From assembly GCF_025244865.1 (NCBI RefSeq), contig NZ_CP104272.1, positions 3,348,001 to 3,412,000 on the forward strand: a stretch of 64,000 nt of DNA. The letters are read 5' to 3'. The notes under the pieces were generated by a model. The model did not search any database. It was not told the DNA's origin and worked only from the letters and a program-made list of their open reading frames with translations. The stretch comes from Arthrobacter sp. zg-Y1110. Its GTDB lineage: Bacteria > Actinomycetota > Actinomycetes > Actinomycetales > Micrococcaceae. Shown here piece after piece: positions 17,081 to 25,407 of this stretch. The stretch's first letter is position 1. Every line of letters begins with the position of its first letter. The position numbers and the translations under genes were made by a program.

Positions 17081-17563
17081 CTAGTAATCGATCCGCTCCG
17101 ACGCCGCGGTCCAGGCATTAAACGGAGCCATCGCCGGACTGCCTTCCACGGCCAGCTGGGCAACCTGCATGGAACGCTGTTCCACCGGCGTTTCAAAGAA
17201 CTCGTAGAAGACTGCGTCATCGAAACCTGCGCTGGCGGCATCGTGCCGGTCCGCAGCGAAAACCACGCGGTCCACGCGGGCCCAGAGCGAGGACGCCAGG
17301 CACATGGGGCAGGGTTCGCAGCTGGTGTACAGCACCGCACCCGTGAGGTCGAACGTGCCAAGAGTGGCACAGGCGTTGCGGATGGCCGTTACTTCGGCGT
17401 GCGCGGTGGGATCGTTGTTCGCGGTCACCCGGTTCACGCCCTCAAACGCGGCACCTTCGGCGGTGACGACGACGGCACCGAAAGGTCCGCCGTCGTTGGC
17501 CACGTTCTCGGTGGCAAGACGAATGGCCTGGGCCAGGTAAATATCGTCCGAAGTGCTGCTCAT
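17081..17563 (-). CDS. guaD: Guanine deaminase (cytidine-deaminase fold)
   Basis: A 160-residue zinc deaminase. The HAE motif (TAHAEVTAIRNAC) supplies the zinc His and catalytic Glu; PCPMC (CEPCPMCLASSLWARVD) supplies the two zinc Cys. The NDPTAHAEVTAIR segment and the extended aromatic C-terminus (ERIDY, domain-swapped tail) match GuaD-type guanine deaminase rather than tRNA deaminase TadA. It converts guanine to xanthine plus ammonia in purine salvage. The ATG at 17563 is chosen because it begins MSSTSDD immediately before the fold; frame upstream lacks similarity. Confidence 0.88.
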   Translation of the reverse strand: MSSTSDDIYLAQAIRLATENVANDGGPFGAVVVTAEGAAFEGVNRVTANNDPTAHAEVTAIRNACATLGTFDLTGAVLYTSCEPCPMCLASSLWARVDRVVFAADRHDAASAGFDDAVFYEFFETPVEQRSMQVAQLAVEGSPAMAPFNAWTAASERIDY

Positions 17564-17670
17564 GGCTTCTCCCTTGGTCCGGTTGTGCCAGGTAGATAGC
17601 CGGAAGTGCCCGGCCCGCCTTCGCAGCAGTGACACTAGCAGTTATTGGGACAAGGGGAATATGGGCGGCG

Positions 17671-18168
17671 TCATGATGCGAAACCAGTTCCGGCTTCACC
17701 GCGGGCCTCGCGCTCCCAGCGGGAGCCGGGTCCCACCAGTGCGGCCTGGTCGCCGGGGTTGAAAATCCCGCACCTGTCCCGGGACAGGCATCCACATCCG
17801 ATGCAGCCGTCAAGGGATGCCTGCAATGCCTGCAGCACGCGGATTCTTCCGGCGACCATCCGTGACCAGTCGGCACTCATGGCGGCCCACTCGCTCCTCG
17901 TGGGCGCCCGGTCCGCAGGTAGGGCGCCCAGGGCAACACCCACTTCCTCGAGCGACAAACCGATACGACGGCCTGCGGAGATGACAGCCAGCCGACGCAG
18001 GACGTGGCGCGGGAACTGTCTCTGGTTGCTGCTGGTGCGTTGGGAAACGATCAATCCACGCTCTTCGTAGTAGCGGACGGCAGGAACTGAAATTCCGGCA
18101 CGCTCCGCCACCTCGCCGATAGCCAGCAGTTGGCGTGGTGGTTGGTTCACTGGTCCAGTGTTGCGCAC
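17671..18168 (-). CDS. soxR: Redox-sensitive MerR-family regulator SoxR
   Basis: A 165-residue MerR-family regulator. The winged HTH (LLAIGEVAERAGISVPAVRYYEERGLI) is at about 14-40, a dimerisation helix follows, and the [2Fe-2S] cluster motif CxxCxCxxxxxC lies at Cys122-125-127-133 (CIGCGCLSRDRC). SoxR senses redox-cycling compounds by cluster oxidation and activates target promoters with long spacers. A near-perfect SoxR box lies in the divergent intergenic region, pointing to control of the 52-residue ORF and the VOC protein downstream. A GTG at 18150 is an alternative start. Confidence 0.93.
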   Translation of the reverse strand: MRNTGPVNQPPRQLLAIGEVAERAGISVPAVRYYEERGLIVSQRTSSNQRQFPRHVLRRLAVISAGRRIGLSLEEVGVALGALPADRAPTRSEWAAMSADWSRMVAGRIRVLQALQASLDGCIGCGCLSRDRCGIFNPGDQAALVGPGSRWEREARGEAGTGFAS

Positions 18169-18201
18169 GCTCGCGGACAGCCGAAGAACTGTGACGGAAA
18201 T

Positions 18202-18232
18202 TTGACCTCAAGTGCACTTGAGCACGTTTGCT
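18202..18232 (+). promoter_or_regulatory. SoxR box and MerR-type promoter
   Basis: The 16-bp perfect palindrome CTCAAGTGCACTTGAG (18207-18222) matches the core of the enterobacterial SoxR box (CCTCAAGTTAACTTGAGG) with only the centre and one edge base changed. It sits between a TTGACC -35 (18202-18207) and a possible weak -10 TTTGCT (18227-18232), a 19-base spacing typical of MerR-activated promoters. It reads toward the 52-residue ORF. Confidence 0.75.
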
Positions 18233-18277
18233 GTTGCCCTGAGCTCCCAAAAGGGGAGCGGCAAGGGAGGCACCGCC

Positions 18278-18436
18278 ATGAATCGCAGACAGGCCAAGAA
18301 GAACCGCCGCAGTCTTCCCGGACTCGAGTCTGATCCCCGGCAGACGCCGCAGCGAGGACCCCGCGATCAGCGTTCTGCAGACCTGCTGGTCCGGGTGCTG
18401 GCCGAGAGCGGACACTTGCTGTTCCCTTTCCGCTGA
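18278..18436 (+). CDS. Small basic protein, SoxR-box proximal
   Basis: A 52-residue ORF with a strong AAGGGAGG site eight bases before the ATG. It has a very basic N-terminus (NRRQAKKNRRS) and a hydrophobic-ending C-terminus (DLLVRVLAESGHLLFPFR). I do not recognise it. It is the first ORF after the SoxR box, 55 bases downstream of the palindrome. Because it is short and solitary the coding call is moderate. Confidence 0.45.
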   Translation: MNRRQAKKNRRSLPGLESDPRQTPQRGPRDQRSADLLVRVLAESGHLLFPFR

Positions 18437-18651
18437 GGGCGGGAGGAGGTTTCCTTTCTAAAGTGAATCGTGGCCTTCTGGACAGCCCGTCGAGGGCGGA
18501 GCCCCGGATCCGCTGCCGATCGTTCCTGCTACCCGTTGTCAGCGGGAGCGGGCAGTGGGAACGTGAAGGAACAGCGCGTTACCCGAACGCACCTCCACCG
18601 TGGGTTCTCCGCAGTGAAGCGCACCCGCGGGCTTCGAAGGAAGGACCAGAC

Positions 18652-19125
18652 ATGGAACGCATGATTTTCCCCAACCTGCCGGTGGCAAACCTCAAGACTG
18701 CAGAGAACTTCTATCTGGGGCTCGGATTCACCAAGAACCCGCAGTTCAGTGATGAACGCACCAGCGCCATCGTCATTTCGGACAGCATTGTGGTGATGCT
18801 GCTGCAGGAGGACTTCTACCAAGGCTTCCTCCCCGAAGGAGATACCCCGCACCTGGCTTCCGCAGGCAAGGAAGTACTCAACTGCATCAGCTGCGACAGC
18901 AGGGACGAAGTGGACCGTTTCCTGGCCGCCTGCGCCCCCGGCGGGGGTGCCGTCTACGCGCCGGCTGAGGAGCGTATGCCGGGGATGTACAGCGGCTCGG
19001 CAACCGACCCGGACGGACACGTCTGGGAGTTCATGTGGATGGATCCCTCCAGTGTCGAGCCGCCCGAGCGGACCTTCGAGGTTTCCTCCAACGCCACTGT
19101 CCAGGAGCAGAACTCCGCGCTTTGA
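18652..19125 (+). CDS. VOC family (glyoxalase-like) protein
   Basis: A 157-residue vicinal-oxygen-chelate protein with two betaalphabetabetabeta modules: MIFPNLPVANLKTAENFYLGLGF at the start and DPDGHVWEFMWMDPS at the end (metal-ligand Glu in the W-E-F motif). It resembles the plasmid/YCII-type glyoxalase-fold regulators and thiol-handling enzymes seen in Actinobacteria. ATG at 18652 follows GAAGGAAGG. It lies 215 bases after the small ORF and probably belongs to the same SoxR-activated unit. Substrate unknown. Confidence 0.8.
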   Translation: MERMIFPNLPVANLKTAENFYLGLGFTKNPQFSDERTSAIVISDSIVVMLLQEDFYQGFLPEGDTPHLASAGKEVLNCISCDSRDEVDRFLAACAPGGGAVYAPAEERMPGMYSGSATDPDGHVWEFMWMDPSSVEPPERTFEVSSNATVQEQNSAL

Positions 19126-19162
19126 CCGGGCCGGGATGCGGCCCGGCCAAAGCGTCAGCCGC

Positions 19163-20053
19163 TTACTTGACTGCGCCCATGGACAGGCCGCGGACCAGCT
19201 GCTTCTGCGCCACCCATCCGGCAATCACCACCGGCAGCGAAGCCAGCACCGACGCCGCCGAGAGCTGCGCCAGGAACAAGCCTTCGCTGGTCATCTGGGA
19301 CACCAGGAAGACCGGGACCGTAGCCGATTGGCCCGCCGTAAGGATCAGCGCGAAGAAGAACTCGTTCCAGGCGAAGATCACGCAGATCAATGCCGTCGCG
19401 GCAAGGCCGGGGGCGACCATGGGCATTAGGACCCGCAGGAGGGTCTTCATCAGCCCGGCTCCGTCCATCTGCGCCGCCTCGAGCACCTCGCCGGGCACTT
19501 CCAGGAAAAACGAGCGCATCATCCACACGGCGATGGGCAGGTTCATCGAGGTGTACAGCACCACCAGCGTCCACACGTTATCCAATACCTTCAGCTGCCC
19601 GGCAATCACGTAGATCGGCATAATCACGGCCACGACCGGCAGCATGCGGGTGGAGATAAAGAAGAACAGCACGTCCGAGGTCTTTTTCACCGGCCGGATA
19701 CTCAAGGCATAGGAGGCCGGCACCGCCAGGATGACCACCAGGATGGTGGAGACGCCGGTGGCAATCGCCGAGTTGGCGAAATAGCTTCCGGCCCCGCTGT
19801 CCAGTACCGCCCGGTACTGGTCCAGCGTGGGGGCGAAGAAGAACACCGGCGGATCGGATGCGGCGGCGGACTCCTGCTTGAAGGAGGTCAGCACCATCCA
19901 GAGCACCGGTGAGAAGAAAATCAGTGCCAGCACCCATGTCACCGTGGTGAGGATGGGTGCGGAGTTGAAACGCCGGGCCGGTTTCCGAACGGTTTTGGCA
20001 GCGGGAGTTGTTTCTTTCCCGGCGGGAGTAGGTGCAGCAGTCTGGGTAGCCAC
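19163..20053 (-). CDS. ABC transporter permease, polyol/sugar type (MalG-like)
   Basis: A 296-residue inner-membrane permease with six TM helices. The EAA loop (EAAQMDGAGLMKTLLRVLMPMVAPG) lies near 200-225. Sequence style (SYALSIRPVKK..., FISTRMLPVVAVIMP) is close to SmoG/MtlG polyol permeases; that substrate call is inference. The gene is last in a binding-protein/permease/permease operon, four bases after the MalF-like gene. No ATPase gene follows, so a shared MsmK-like ATPase elsewhere is required. Confidence 0.87.
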   Translation of the reverse strand: MATQTAAPTPAGKETTPAAKTVRKPARRFNSAPILTTVTWVLALIFFSPVLWMVLTSFKQESAAASDPPVFFFAPTLDQYRAVLDSGAGSYFANSAIATGVSTILVVILAVPASYALSIRPVKKTSDVLFFFISTRMLPVVAVIMPIYVIAGQLKVLDNVWTLVVLYTSMNLPIAVWMMRSFFLEVPGEVLEAAQMDGAGLMKTLLRVLMPMVAPGLAATALICVIFAWNEFFFALILTAGQSATVPVFLVSQMTSEGLFLAQLSAASVLASLPVVIAGWVAQKQLVRGLSMGAVK

Positions 20054-20057
20054 GTCG

Positions 20058-21002
20058 TCAGTCCTTTACGTCGAAGCTCTTGAAAATCAGGCGGAGGGCC
20101 AGGGTGGCCACAATGATGGTGGCAATAACAACCACCACGCCCATGGCAGCGGCCTGGCCGATGTCAAAGCCAAGGAAAGCCCGCTGGTAGATGTAGAACG
20201 GCAGGTTTGCACTGGCCGTCCCGGGCCCGCCGGCGGTCATGAGGTAGATCTGGTCGAAGGTATTCACCACATAGATGGCGCCAAGCAGGACTCCGAGTTC
20301 GATGTACCGGCGCAGCTGCGGCAACGTCACCGAGATGAACGTCCGCCACCACCCCGCGCCGTCCACCTGCGCTGCCTCCAGCACGTCCTTCGACTGCGCC
20401 TGCAGCCCGGACAGGACCAGCAGCATCATGAACGGCGTCCACTGCCACACCAGCGCCATCAGGATGGACACGATCGGGTGCTGCGACGTCCAGTCCACCG
20501 GCGGGATGCCCACCAGTCCGATGATCCAGTTCAGCAGGCCGTAGCTCGGATTGAGGATTGAAATGGACCACAGCAGGGAGCTGGCCACCGGCATGATCAG
20601 GAACGGGGTGATCAGCAGGGTACGCACCACTCCCCGGCCGGCGAAACTGCGGTCCAGCAGCAGGGCGAAGATGATGCCCAGCAACATCGCGAAGAAAACA
20701 CAGGCCACGGTGAAGAGGACGCTGTTCAGCGCCGCCCCGCGGAACGTGGAGTCGGAGAAAATATCGATGTAGTTCCCCAGCCCCACAAACTGGTTACCCT
20801 CCGGCCGCAGCAGGTTCCAGTTCTGCAGGGAGTACCAGATGGTAAAGAGGAAGGGCACCTGCGTCACGATCAATGTGAAAATCAGGGCCGGCAACAACGG
20901 CAGGCGCCGCCGCCATCCCTCGGCGGAGGACATTCCCCCGCCCTCCCGCTCCGTTGCGGCCTTCCTGGCGCGGACCTGTTGCCGCTCAACCAACGTGGAC
21001 AT
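20058..21002 (-). CDS. ABC transporter permease, polyol/sugar type (MalF-like)
   Basis: A 314-residue permease. A charged 25-residue N-terminus is followed by TM helices from RRLPLLPALIFTLIV, and the EAA motif EAAQVDGAGWWRTFISVTLPQL lies near 216-237. The last segment GGPGTASANLPFYIYQRAFLGFDIG matches SmoF-type permeases. Its ATG abuts the stop of the upstream binding-protein gene. It forms the TM channel with the MalG-like partner. Confidence 0.87.
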   Translation of the reverse strand: MSTLVERQQVRARKAATEREGGGMSSAEGWRRRLPLLPALIFTLIVTQVPFLFTIWYSLQNWNLLRPEGNQFVGLGNYIDIFSDSTFRGAALNSVLFTVACVFFAMLLGIIFALLLDRSFAGRGVVRTLLITPFLIMPVASSLLWSISILNPSYGLLNWIIGLVGIPPVDWTSQHPIVSILMALVWQWTPFMMLLVLSGLQAQSKDVLEAAQVDGAGWWRTFISVTLPQLRRYIELGVLLGAIYVVNTFDQIYLMTAGGPGTASANLPFYIYQRAFLGFDIGQAAAMGVVVVIATIIVATLALRLIFKSFDVKD

Positions 21003-22385
21003 TTAACCCGCTCCGTCCTGGTAGCTTTCCGCCACCGTTTCGGCGTAGCCCTGGGATTGTTCCAGCGCTTCTTGGACTGTCTGCTGCCCGGCTATGGCCG
21101 CCGATATCTGCTGCCCCACCCGCGTGCCCAGATCCTGGAACTCCGGGATACCGACAAACTGGAGGCCGGTGTAGGGCACACCGCGGACCATGCTGTTTTC
21201 CTGGGATGCCCCGGCCATCGCATCCAAGGTCGGCTCGGCATAGGCCTCGGCCACCTCGGCGTATTCGGGGATCTCATAGGTGGAGAGCCGGCTGCCCGGC
21301 GGCACCCGTTCCCAGCCGATCTCCTCGCCCACAAGCTGGATGTATTCCTTATCCGTCATCCAGGAAACAAAGTCCCAGGCAGCGTCCTTGGAGTTGCTGG
21401 TGGTGGGGATGGCCAGGGACCAGCTGTAAAGCCAGCCGGCGGACTCCGTCTCCTTGACGGGTGCCGGCGCGTATCCGCTTTTCCCGACTACGAGTGAAGA
21501 CGCCGGGTCCTCAATGGCGGAAACCATGGCCGTGGCGTCGTACCACATGGCCGTATTTCCCTGGCTGTAGAGGGTCAGGCAGTCCCCGTAGCCGCTGGTG
21601 GCGGCACCGGCCTGCCCGTAGTTCTGCACCAGGTCCACATAATCGGTGACGGCTTCTTCCACTACGGGCTCATCCAAACGGGCATTCCAGTCCTCGTCGA
21701 ACCACCGGCCGCCGTAGGTGTTGATCATGGTGTCCAGCGGCGCCATGACCTCACCCCAGCCGGCCAGCCCGCGCAGACAGACACCGGACATATTGTTCTC
21801 CGGATCGTTGAGTGCTTCGGCGAAGCCGCGGATGTCGTCCCAGGTGGGGCTTTCCGGCATGGTCAGGCCTGCTTCGTCGAACAGGTCCTGCCGGTAGACG
21901 AGGAAGGAGGATTCACCGTAGAACGGAACGGAGTAGAGGTCTCCCTCGTAACTCAGCGCCTCACGGATAGTGGGGACGAAATCGTCGGGATCATATCCTT
22001 CGGTGGAATCGGCATAGTCCTGGAGATTAGTGATCCAGCCGTTTTCCGCCCACATCGGCGTTTCGTAATTGGAGATCATCACGACATCGAATTCCCCGCC
22101 CTGTGTGGCAACAGAGGCGGTGATTTTCGCTCGCGCCTCGTTTTCGGGAAGGGATACAAAGCTGACGTCAATGTCCGGATACTGGGCCTTGAATTCGTCC
22201 TGGAGCGTGATTGCGTCCTGCATCTGCGGGTTGGAGACAATTGCTACGACAATCTCATCCCTGCCCTCCGCCTCAGAACCGCCGCAGCCGGTCAGCACCA
22301 GGGCGGCTGCTGCCGCGGAGGCCAAACCCGCTCGAAGCCGGTAACGGCGGTGGTTGCGATTCCCCCTGCTGCGTCGAAATCTCAT
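21003..22385 (-). CDS. Extracellular solute-binding lipoprotein, family 1
   Basis: A 460-residue lipoprotein with an Arg-rich N-terminus, a hydrophobic helix and lipobox LVLTGCGG (lipidated Cys34). The mature part has the MalE-type fold (FDVVMISNYETPMWAENGWITNLQDY, then SEGDLYSVPFYGESSFLVYRQDLFDEAG). Sequence style suggests a polyol/mannitol-type ligand. The ATG at 22385 is preferred to one at 22403 because AAAGGTG lies just upstream. It is the first gene of the ABC operon and has an inverted repeat upstream. Confidence 0.88.
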   Translation of the reverse strand: MRFRRSRGNRNHRRYRLRAGLASAAAAALVLTGCGGSEAEGRDEIVVAIVSNPQMQDAITLQDEFKAQYPDIDVSFVSLPENEARAKITASVATQGGEFDVVMISNYETPMWAENGWITNLQDYADSTEGYDPDDFVPTIREALSYEGDLYSVPFYGESSFLVYRQDLFDEAGLTMPESPTWDDIRGFAEALNDPENNMSGVCLRGLAGWGEVMAPLDTMINTYGGRWFDEDWNARLDEPVVEEAVTDYVDLVQNYGQAGAATSGYGDCLTLYSQGNTAMWYDATAMVSAIEDPASSLVVGKSGYAPAPVKETESAGWLYSWSLAIPTTSNSKDAAWDFVSWMTDKEYIQLVGEEIGWERVPPGSRLSTYEIPEYAEVAEAYAEPTLDAMAGASQENSMVRGVPYTGLQFVGIPEFQDLGTRVGQQISAAIAGQQTVQEALEQSQGYAETVAESYQDGAG

Positions 22386-22414
22386 CTGGTCACCTTTGCT
22401 CATTTGAGACAGCG

Positions 22415-22436
22415 GTTCCGCTCACGTGGGCGGAAC
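22415..22436. promoter_or_regulatory. Inverted repeat upstream of ABC operon
   Basis: GTTCCGC and GCGGAAC, 7-bp perfect arms with an 8-base spacer containing CACGTG, 30 bases upstream of the binding-protein start. It is a candidate operator for a sugar-responsive repressor or a short leader hairpin. Confidence 0.4.
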
Positions 22437-22589
22437 ACTACGTTCATCCATTCGAGTGGGCAAGGGCTATCCACGGGTCACCGGATCACTTGGCGCAAAG
22501 CATTTCCGGAGGCACGGGACAGCGGGGAATGCTTGCGGAATGGGGCAATGAGGAATAACCGCGGCGGCAGGCCGGGAAACGTTTGCCGA

Positions 22590-23525
22590 CTAAGCCGATC
22601 CGGTGCGGGTGCAAATGGTATCCATAACTACTTCCGCGGCTCCCTCGCCGGGTTCGCAGCTCAACCGCACTTCAATCTCGGAAACAGCCGCCAACGAGGC
22701 CAGATGGGTGCCGCCGCAGGGAATGCTGACCGAGCCGCCGGGCAGTTCGCAGACCCAGCGCCGCATACCGGTGAGAAGGTCCGATTTCCGCTCGATGCGG
22801 ACCTCTGCGTCGGAGGCCACCCACTCGGCCAACACTGCGTTCACACCCTTTTCCACGGCCGCCAGGTCCGTCAGCAGCGCGTCCGGCAAAAAGCCCTTCC
22901 GCCGCAGTGATTTCCCCACCCGGTAAACGTCCCGGGAGCCTCCGGGCAGAATCGTCGATGTTTCGATCGCCAGGGCGTCGAAGTTCGGGTTACCCGCCGC
23001 ATCCACCTGCACCTCTTTCTTCCAGGCGCCGGCGAGCTGCCGGTTCAGGGCCAGGGACGCCAGGTGGCAGGCTGTGTGACCGGCCGAAAGCGCGGCCCGG
23101 TGTTCGCCGTCCACCCGGACCCCGACACGGTCTCCCTCCGCAATGCCGGTATCCCCCGACAGCACATGAACCACCGCGAACACCCAGCCCTCGGTGCCCT
23201 TGCGGACCGGGATGTCCCGGCCCAGGAACAGTGCGGTGCCGTCCGTGGCCCCGAGCACGCAGTCAAGCACGGGTACCTCACGGCCGTCCGGCGTCGTTAG
23301 CGTGGCCAGGTCCGGCCCCTGGTCCGGCCAGCCGGCGTCCACCGGGTGAACGGGAGTGGTATCCAGCAACACCGCAAGCCTTCCGCCCGGCAGTGTCTCC
23401 AAGTGGAGTACGGCTCCCGTGCCCGTCAGGGCTCCGGCGGGATAGGTGACGGCGGTATCGGTTTTCGGCAGGCTCACCCGCCCCAGCGTACCGAACGGGA
23501 CGGCAGGAATTGTGAGCCCCGCCAC
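22590..23525 (-). CDS. AlaX-like alanyl-tRNA editing protein
   Basis: A 311-residue protein of the AlaRS/ThrRS second-additional-domain type. The metal-binding motifs of the editing site are HTACH near residue 165 (GHTACHLASLALN) and CGGTH near 275 (SIPCGGTHLASLAAV). The N-terminal beta domain (VLLDTTPVHPVDAGWPDQGPD) is the AlaX second domain. These proteins hydrolyse Ser-tRNA-Ala or Gly-tRNA-Ala in trans. The start may alternatively be a GTG 16 codons in. Confidence 0.85.
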   Translation of the reverse strand: MAGLTIPAVPFGTLGRVSLPKTDTAVTYPAGALTGTGAVLHLETLPGGRLAVLLDTTPVHPVDAGWPDQGPDLATLTTPDGREVPVLDCVLGATDGTALFLGRDIPVRKGTEGWVFAVVHVLSGDTGIAEGDRVGVRVDGEHRAALSAGHTACHLASLALNRQLAGAWKKEVQVDAAGNPNFDALAIETSTILPGGSRDVYRVGKSLRRKGFLPDALLTDLAAVEKGVNAVLAEWVASDAEVRIERKSDLLTGMRRWVCELPGGSVSIPCGGTHLASLAAVSEIEVRLSCEPGEGAAEVVMDTICTRTGSA

Positions 23526-23570
23526 TGGATTACGCTGTGCGGCGGATCTGCGGTAAAGTTGAGACCACGC

Positions 23571-23647
23571 CGCGGGGTGGAGCAGTTCGGTAGCTCGCTG
23601 GGCTCATAACCCAGAGGTCGCAAGTTCAAATCTTGCCCCCGCAACCA
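23571..23647 (+). tRNA. Initiator tRNA-Met (CAT)
   Basis: A 77-base cloverleaf with encoded CCA. The acceptor has the unpaired C1-A72 end, and the anticodon stem carries three consecutive G-C pairs (GGG-CT-CAT-AA-CCC) with CAT at 23605-23607. Both features identify the initiator rather than elongator Met tRNA. The T arm (GTTCAAATC) is canonical. A Rho-independent terminator starts three bases after the CCA. Confidence 0.95.
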
Positions 23648-23650
23648 AGA

Positions 23651-23688
23651 AAAAGATCCCGATCCGGAAACGGATCGGGATCTTTTTT
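23651..23688 (+). terminator. Rho-independent terminator of the initiator tRNA
   Basis: A 16-bp perfect stem including flanking A/T (AAAAGATCCCGATCCG / CGGATCGGGATCTTTT) with a GAAA loop and a T6 run begins three bases after the tRNA. Confidence 0.95.
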
Positions 23689-23815
23689 GTCTTCCGCTCC
23701 GCACGGCAGCGAACACGCCGGACCGCCCGCCGAGGCGCCAGCTGAAATCCTTGAGCCTATACTGGCGCTTTCCACACCCGGCCAGGGCGTGGTTCGAATG
23801 GGGGAATTTCTAACC

Positions 23816-24679
23816 ATGGGTACATCCACCGGCCTGCGCCCGGCTTTTGCGGCAGCAGGTCTGGCGTTGCTGGTAACCGTCCTTTCCGGCTGCGGCAACG
23901 GCCCGGCCGGCACGGAAACCAGCAAGGCCCCGGCCAGCGCCCCGCCGTCGGCTTCCCCGTCCTTCAAATCGACGGAAAAAGCATCACCCAAGGCAAAGCC
24001 CTCCCCCACGCCAACGACAACCCCGGCGCCGACGTCGTCCGCTTCCCAGCGCGGGCTGGGAGTCAAGGGCAACGTGGAGACGGCCCAGGGAACCTACCTG
24101 CAGGTCTCGCCGGCCGAAGACGATCCGGCATGGACCCTCGATCCGGCGGTGGTGGAGCCGAACCTGCTTTCCCTGTACTCGCAGGAGCAAATCGAGGAAG
24201 CGCACCGGAGCAACCTGGCCTTTATGGTCGAGGAGGGACTCGACTCCCCGCTCAACGGCGGTGCGTGGATGCCGGAGGAATGGTGGGCCGAAAATGGGGA
24301 ACGGATCGCCCCAGAGCTCCAAGGCATGGCCCGGCAGAGCCTTAGTGACGGTTCGCCCTTTGGCGGAATCGTTATGCAAAGCACCTTCCACCAGGAGCGT
24401 TACGGCGATTCCTACCGGTACATCTACGAATCCGACCGGTCCCGCTTCACGAAGCTGGACATCGAAGTCGTTGACGTGTGGCTGGCCGAGGACAACAAGA
24501 GCATCGTCACCGAGATTTACGTGGCCGCGGAAATGGAAGTGGCCCCCGGTGCCGGGGAACCGGGAACAGATACGCAGATCATCGAGGCGTCCATGACGCT
24601 TTGCTCTCGGCCGGGGCAGGGCGCAGGCGAATGGCTGATTACGGACTGGCGCAACAAGTTCCAGGTCACGGCGGGGTAG
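23816..24679 (+). CDS. Hypothetical lipoprotein
   Basis: A 287-residue protein with signal LALLVTVLSGCGN (lipidated Cys26) and a Ser/Pro/Thr-rich linker to about residue 80. The C-terminal domain has many Trp and acidic residues (EEWWAENGERIAPELQG; YGDSYRYIYESDRSRF). I do not recognise the domain. ATG at 23816 is chosen over 23798 because GGGGGAA lies at proper spacing. An acetyltransferase gene follows on the same strand, 29 bases downstream. Confidence 0.7.
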   Translation: MGTSTGLRPAFAAAGLALLVTVLSGCGNGPAGTETSKAPASAPPSASPSFKSTEKASPKAKPSPTPTTTPAPTSSASQRGLGVKGNVETAQGTYLQVSPAEDDPAWTLDPAVVEPNLLSLYSQEQIEEAHRSNLAFMVEEGLDSPLNGGAWMPEEWWAENGERIAPELQGMARQSLSDGSPFGGIVMQSTFHQERYGDSYRYIYESDRSRFTKLDIEVVDVWLAEDNKSIVTEIYVAAEMEVAPGAGEPGTDTQIIEASMTLCSRPGQGAGEWLITDWRNKFQVTAG

Positions 24680-24708
24680 GCCATGGCGGACGACGCCGGA
24701 CCGCCGGC

Positions 24709-25350
24709 ATGAGCGCCTCACTGCCCCAACGCTCGGTTCTTTCCGGCCGGTTTGTCCGGCTCGAGCCGCTCACCCTTGACCTGATCCCGGACCTGCATCG
24801 AGCCATTGCGGTACCGGAGGTCTTTGCCGGCGGCTACGGCGGCGGTCCGGCCGGCCTGCACACCGATCTGGACGGGTTCACAGCGTGGGCCCAGGCCTAC
24901 TACCGGTGGAATGAGCTGCCGTTCGCGGTGCGGCTGGTCCACGGAAACCATCCGGGCGCCGTCGTGGGAACCAGCAGCCTCGCTGACCTGGATCTGTCGG
25001 GCGAATCCGTGCAGCTGGGGTGGACCGCCTACGCTCCCGCTGTCTGGGGAACGGCGGTCAACGCGGAAACGAAGCTGCTCCTGCTCGGCTCCGCCTTTGA
25101 CGCCGGTTTCAGACGGATCAGCATCCAGGCGGACTCGCTCAATGCCCGTTCCCGTGCGGCGATCAGCGGGATCGGTGCCGTCTTCGAGGGCATCCGGCGC
25201 CGGGACAAACGCCGCGCCGACGGCAGCTGGCGGGACACCGCGGTGTACTCGGTCCTGTCCGACGAATGGCCCGCAGTCCGCGCCGGACTTGAGGAACGGC
25301 TGGAACGTTTCGCCGCGGGTCGGCAGGATGCCCCGCCGCCGCTGGAGTAG
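24709..25350 (+). CDS. GNAT family N-acetyltransferase (RimJ/RimL-like)
   Basis: A 213-residue acetyltransferase of RimJ/RimL type with GRFVRLEPLTLDLIPDLHRAI at the start, ...GTAVNAETKLLLLGSAFDAGFRRISIQADSLNARSRAAISGIG (acetyl-CoA site) and the family ending GIRRRDKRRADGSWRDTAVYSVLSDEWP. Likely modifies a protein or small molecule N-terminus or amine. The ATG at 24709 overlaps no upstream gene. Confidence 0.88.
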   Translation: MSASLPQRSVLSGRFVRLEPLTLDLIPDLHRAIAVPEVFAGGYGGGPAGLHTDLDGFTAWAQAYYRWNELPFAVRLVHGNHPGAVVGTSSLADLDLSGESVQLGWTAYAPAVWGTAVNAETKLLLLGSAFDAGFRRISIQADSLNARSRAAISGIGAVFEGIRRRDKRRADGSWRDTAVYSVLSDEWPAVRAGLEERLERFAAGRQDAPPPLE

Positions 25351-25407
25351 CATCCCGGGCAAAGCGGAAAACCGGCAAAGCGGCCGGAAAGAAAAGGCGG
25401 AGCCTCC

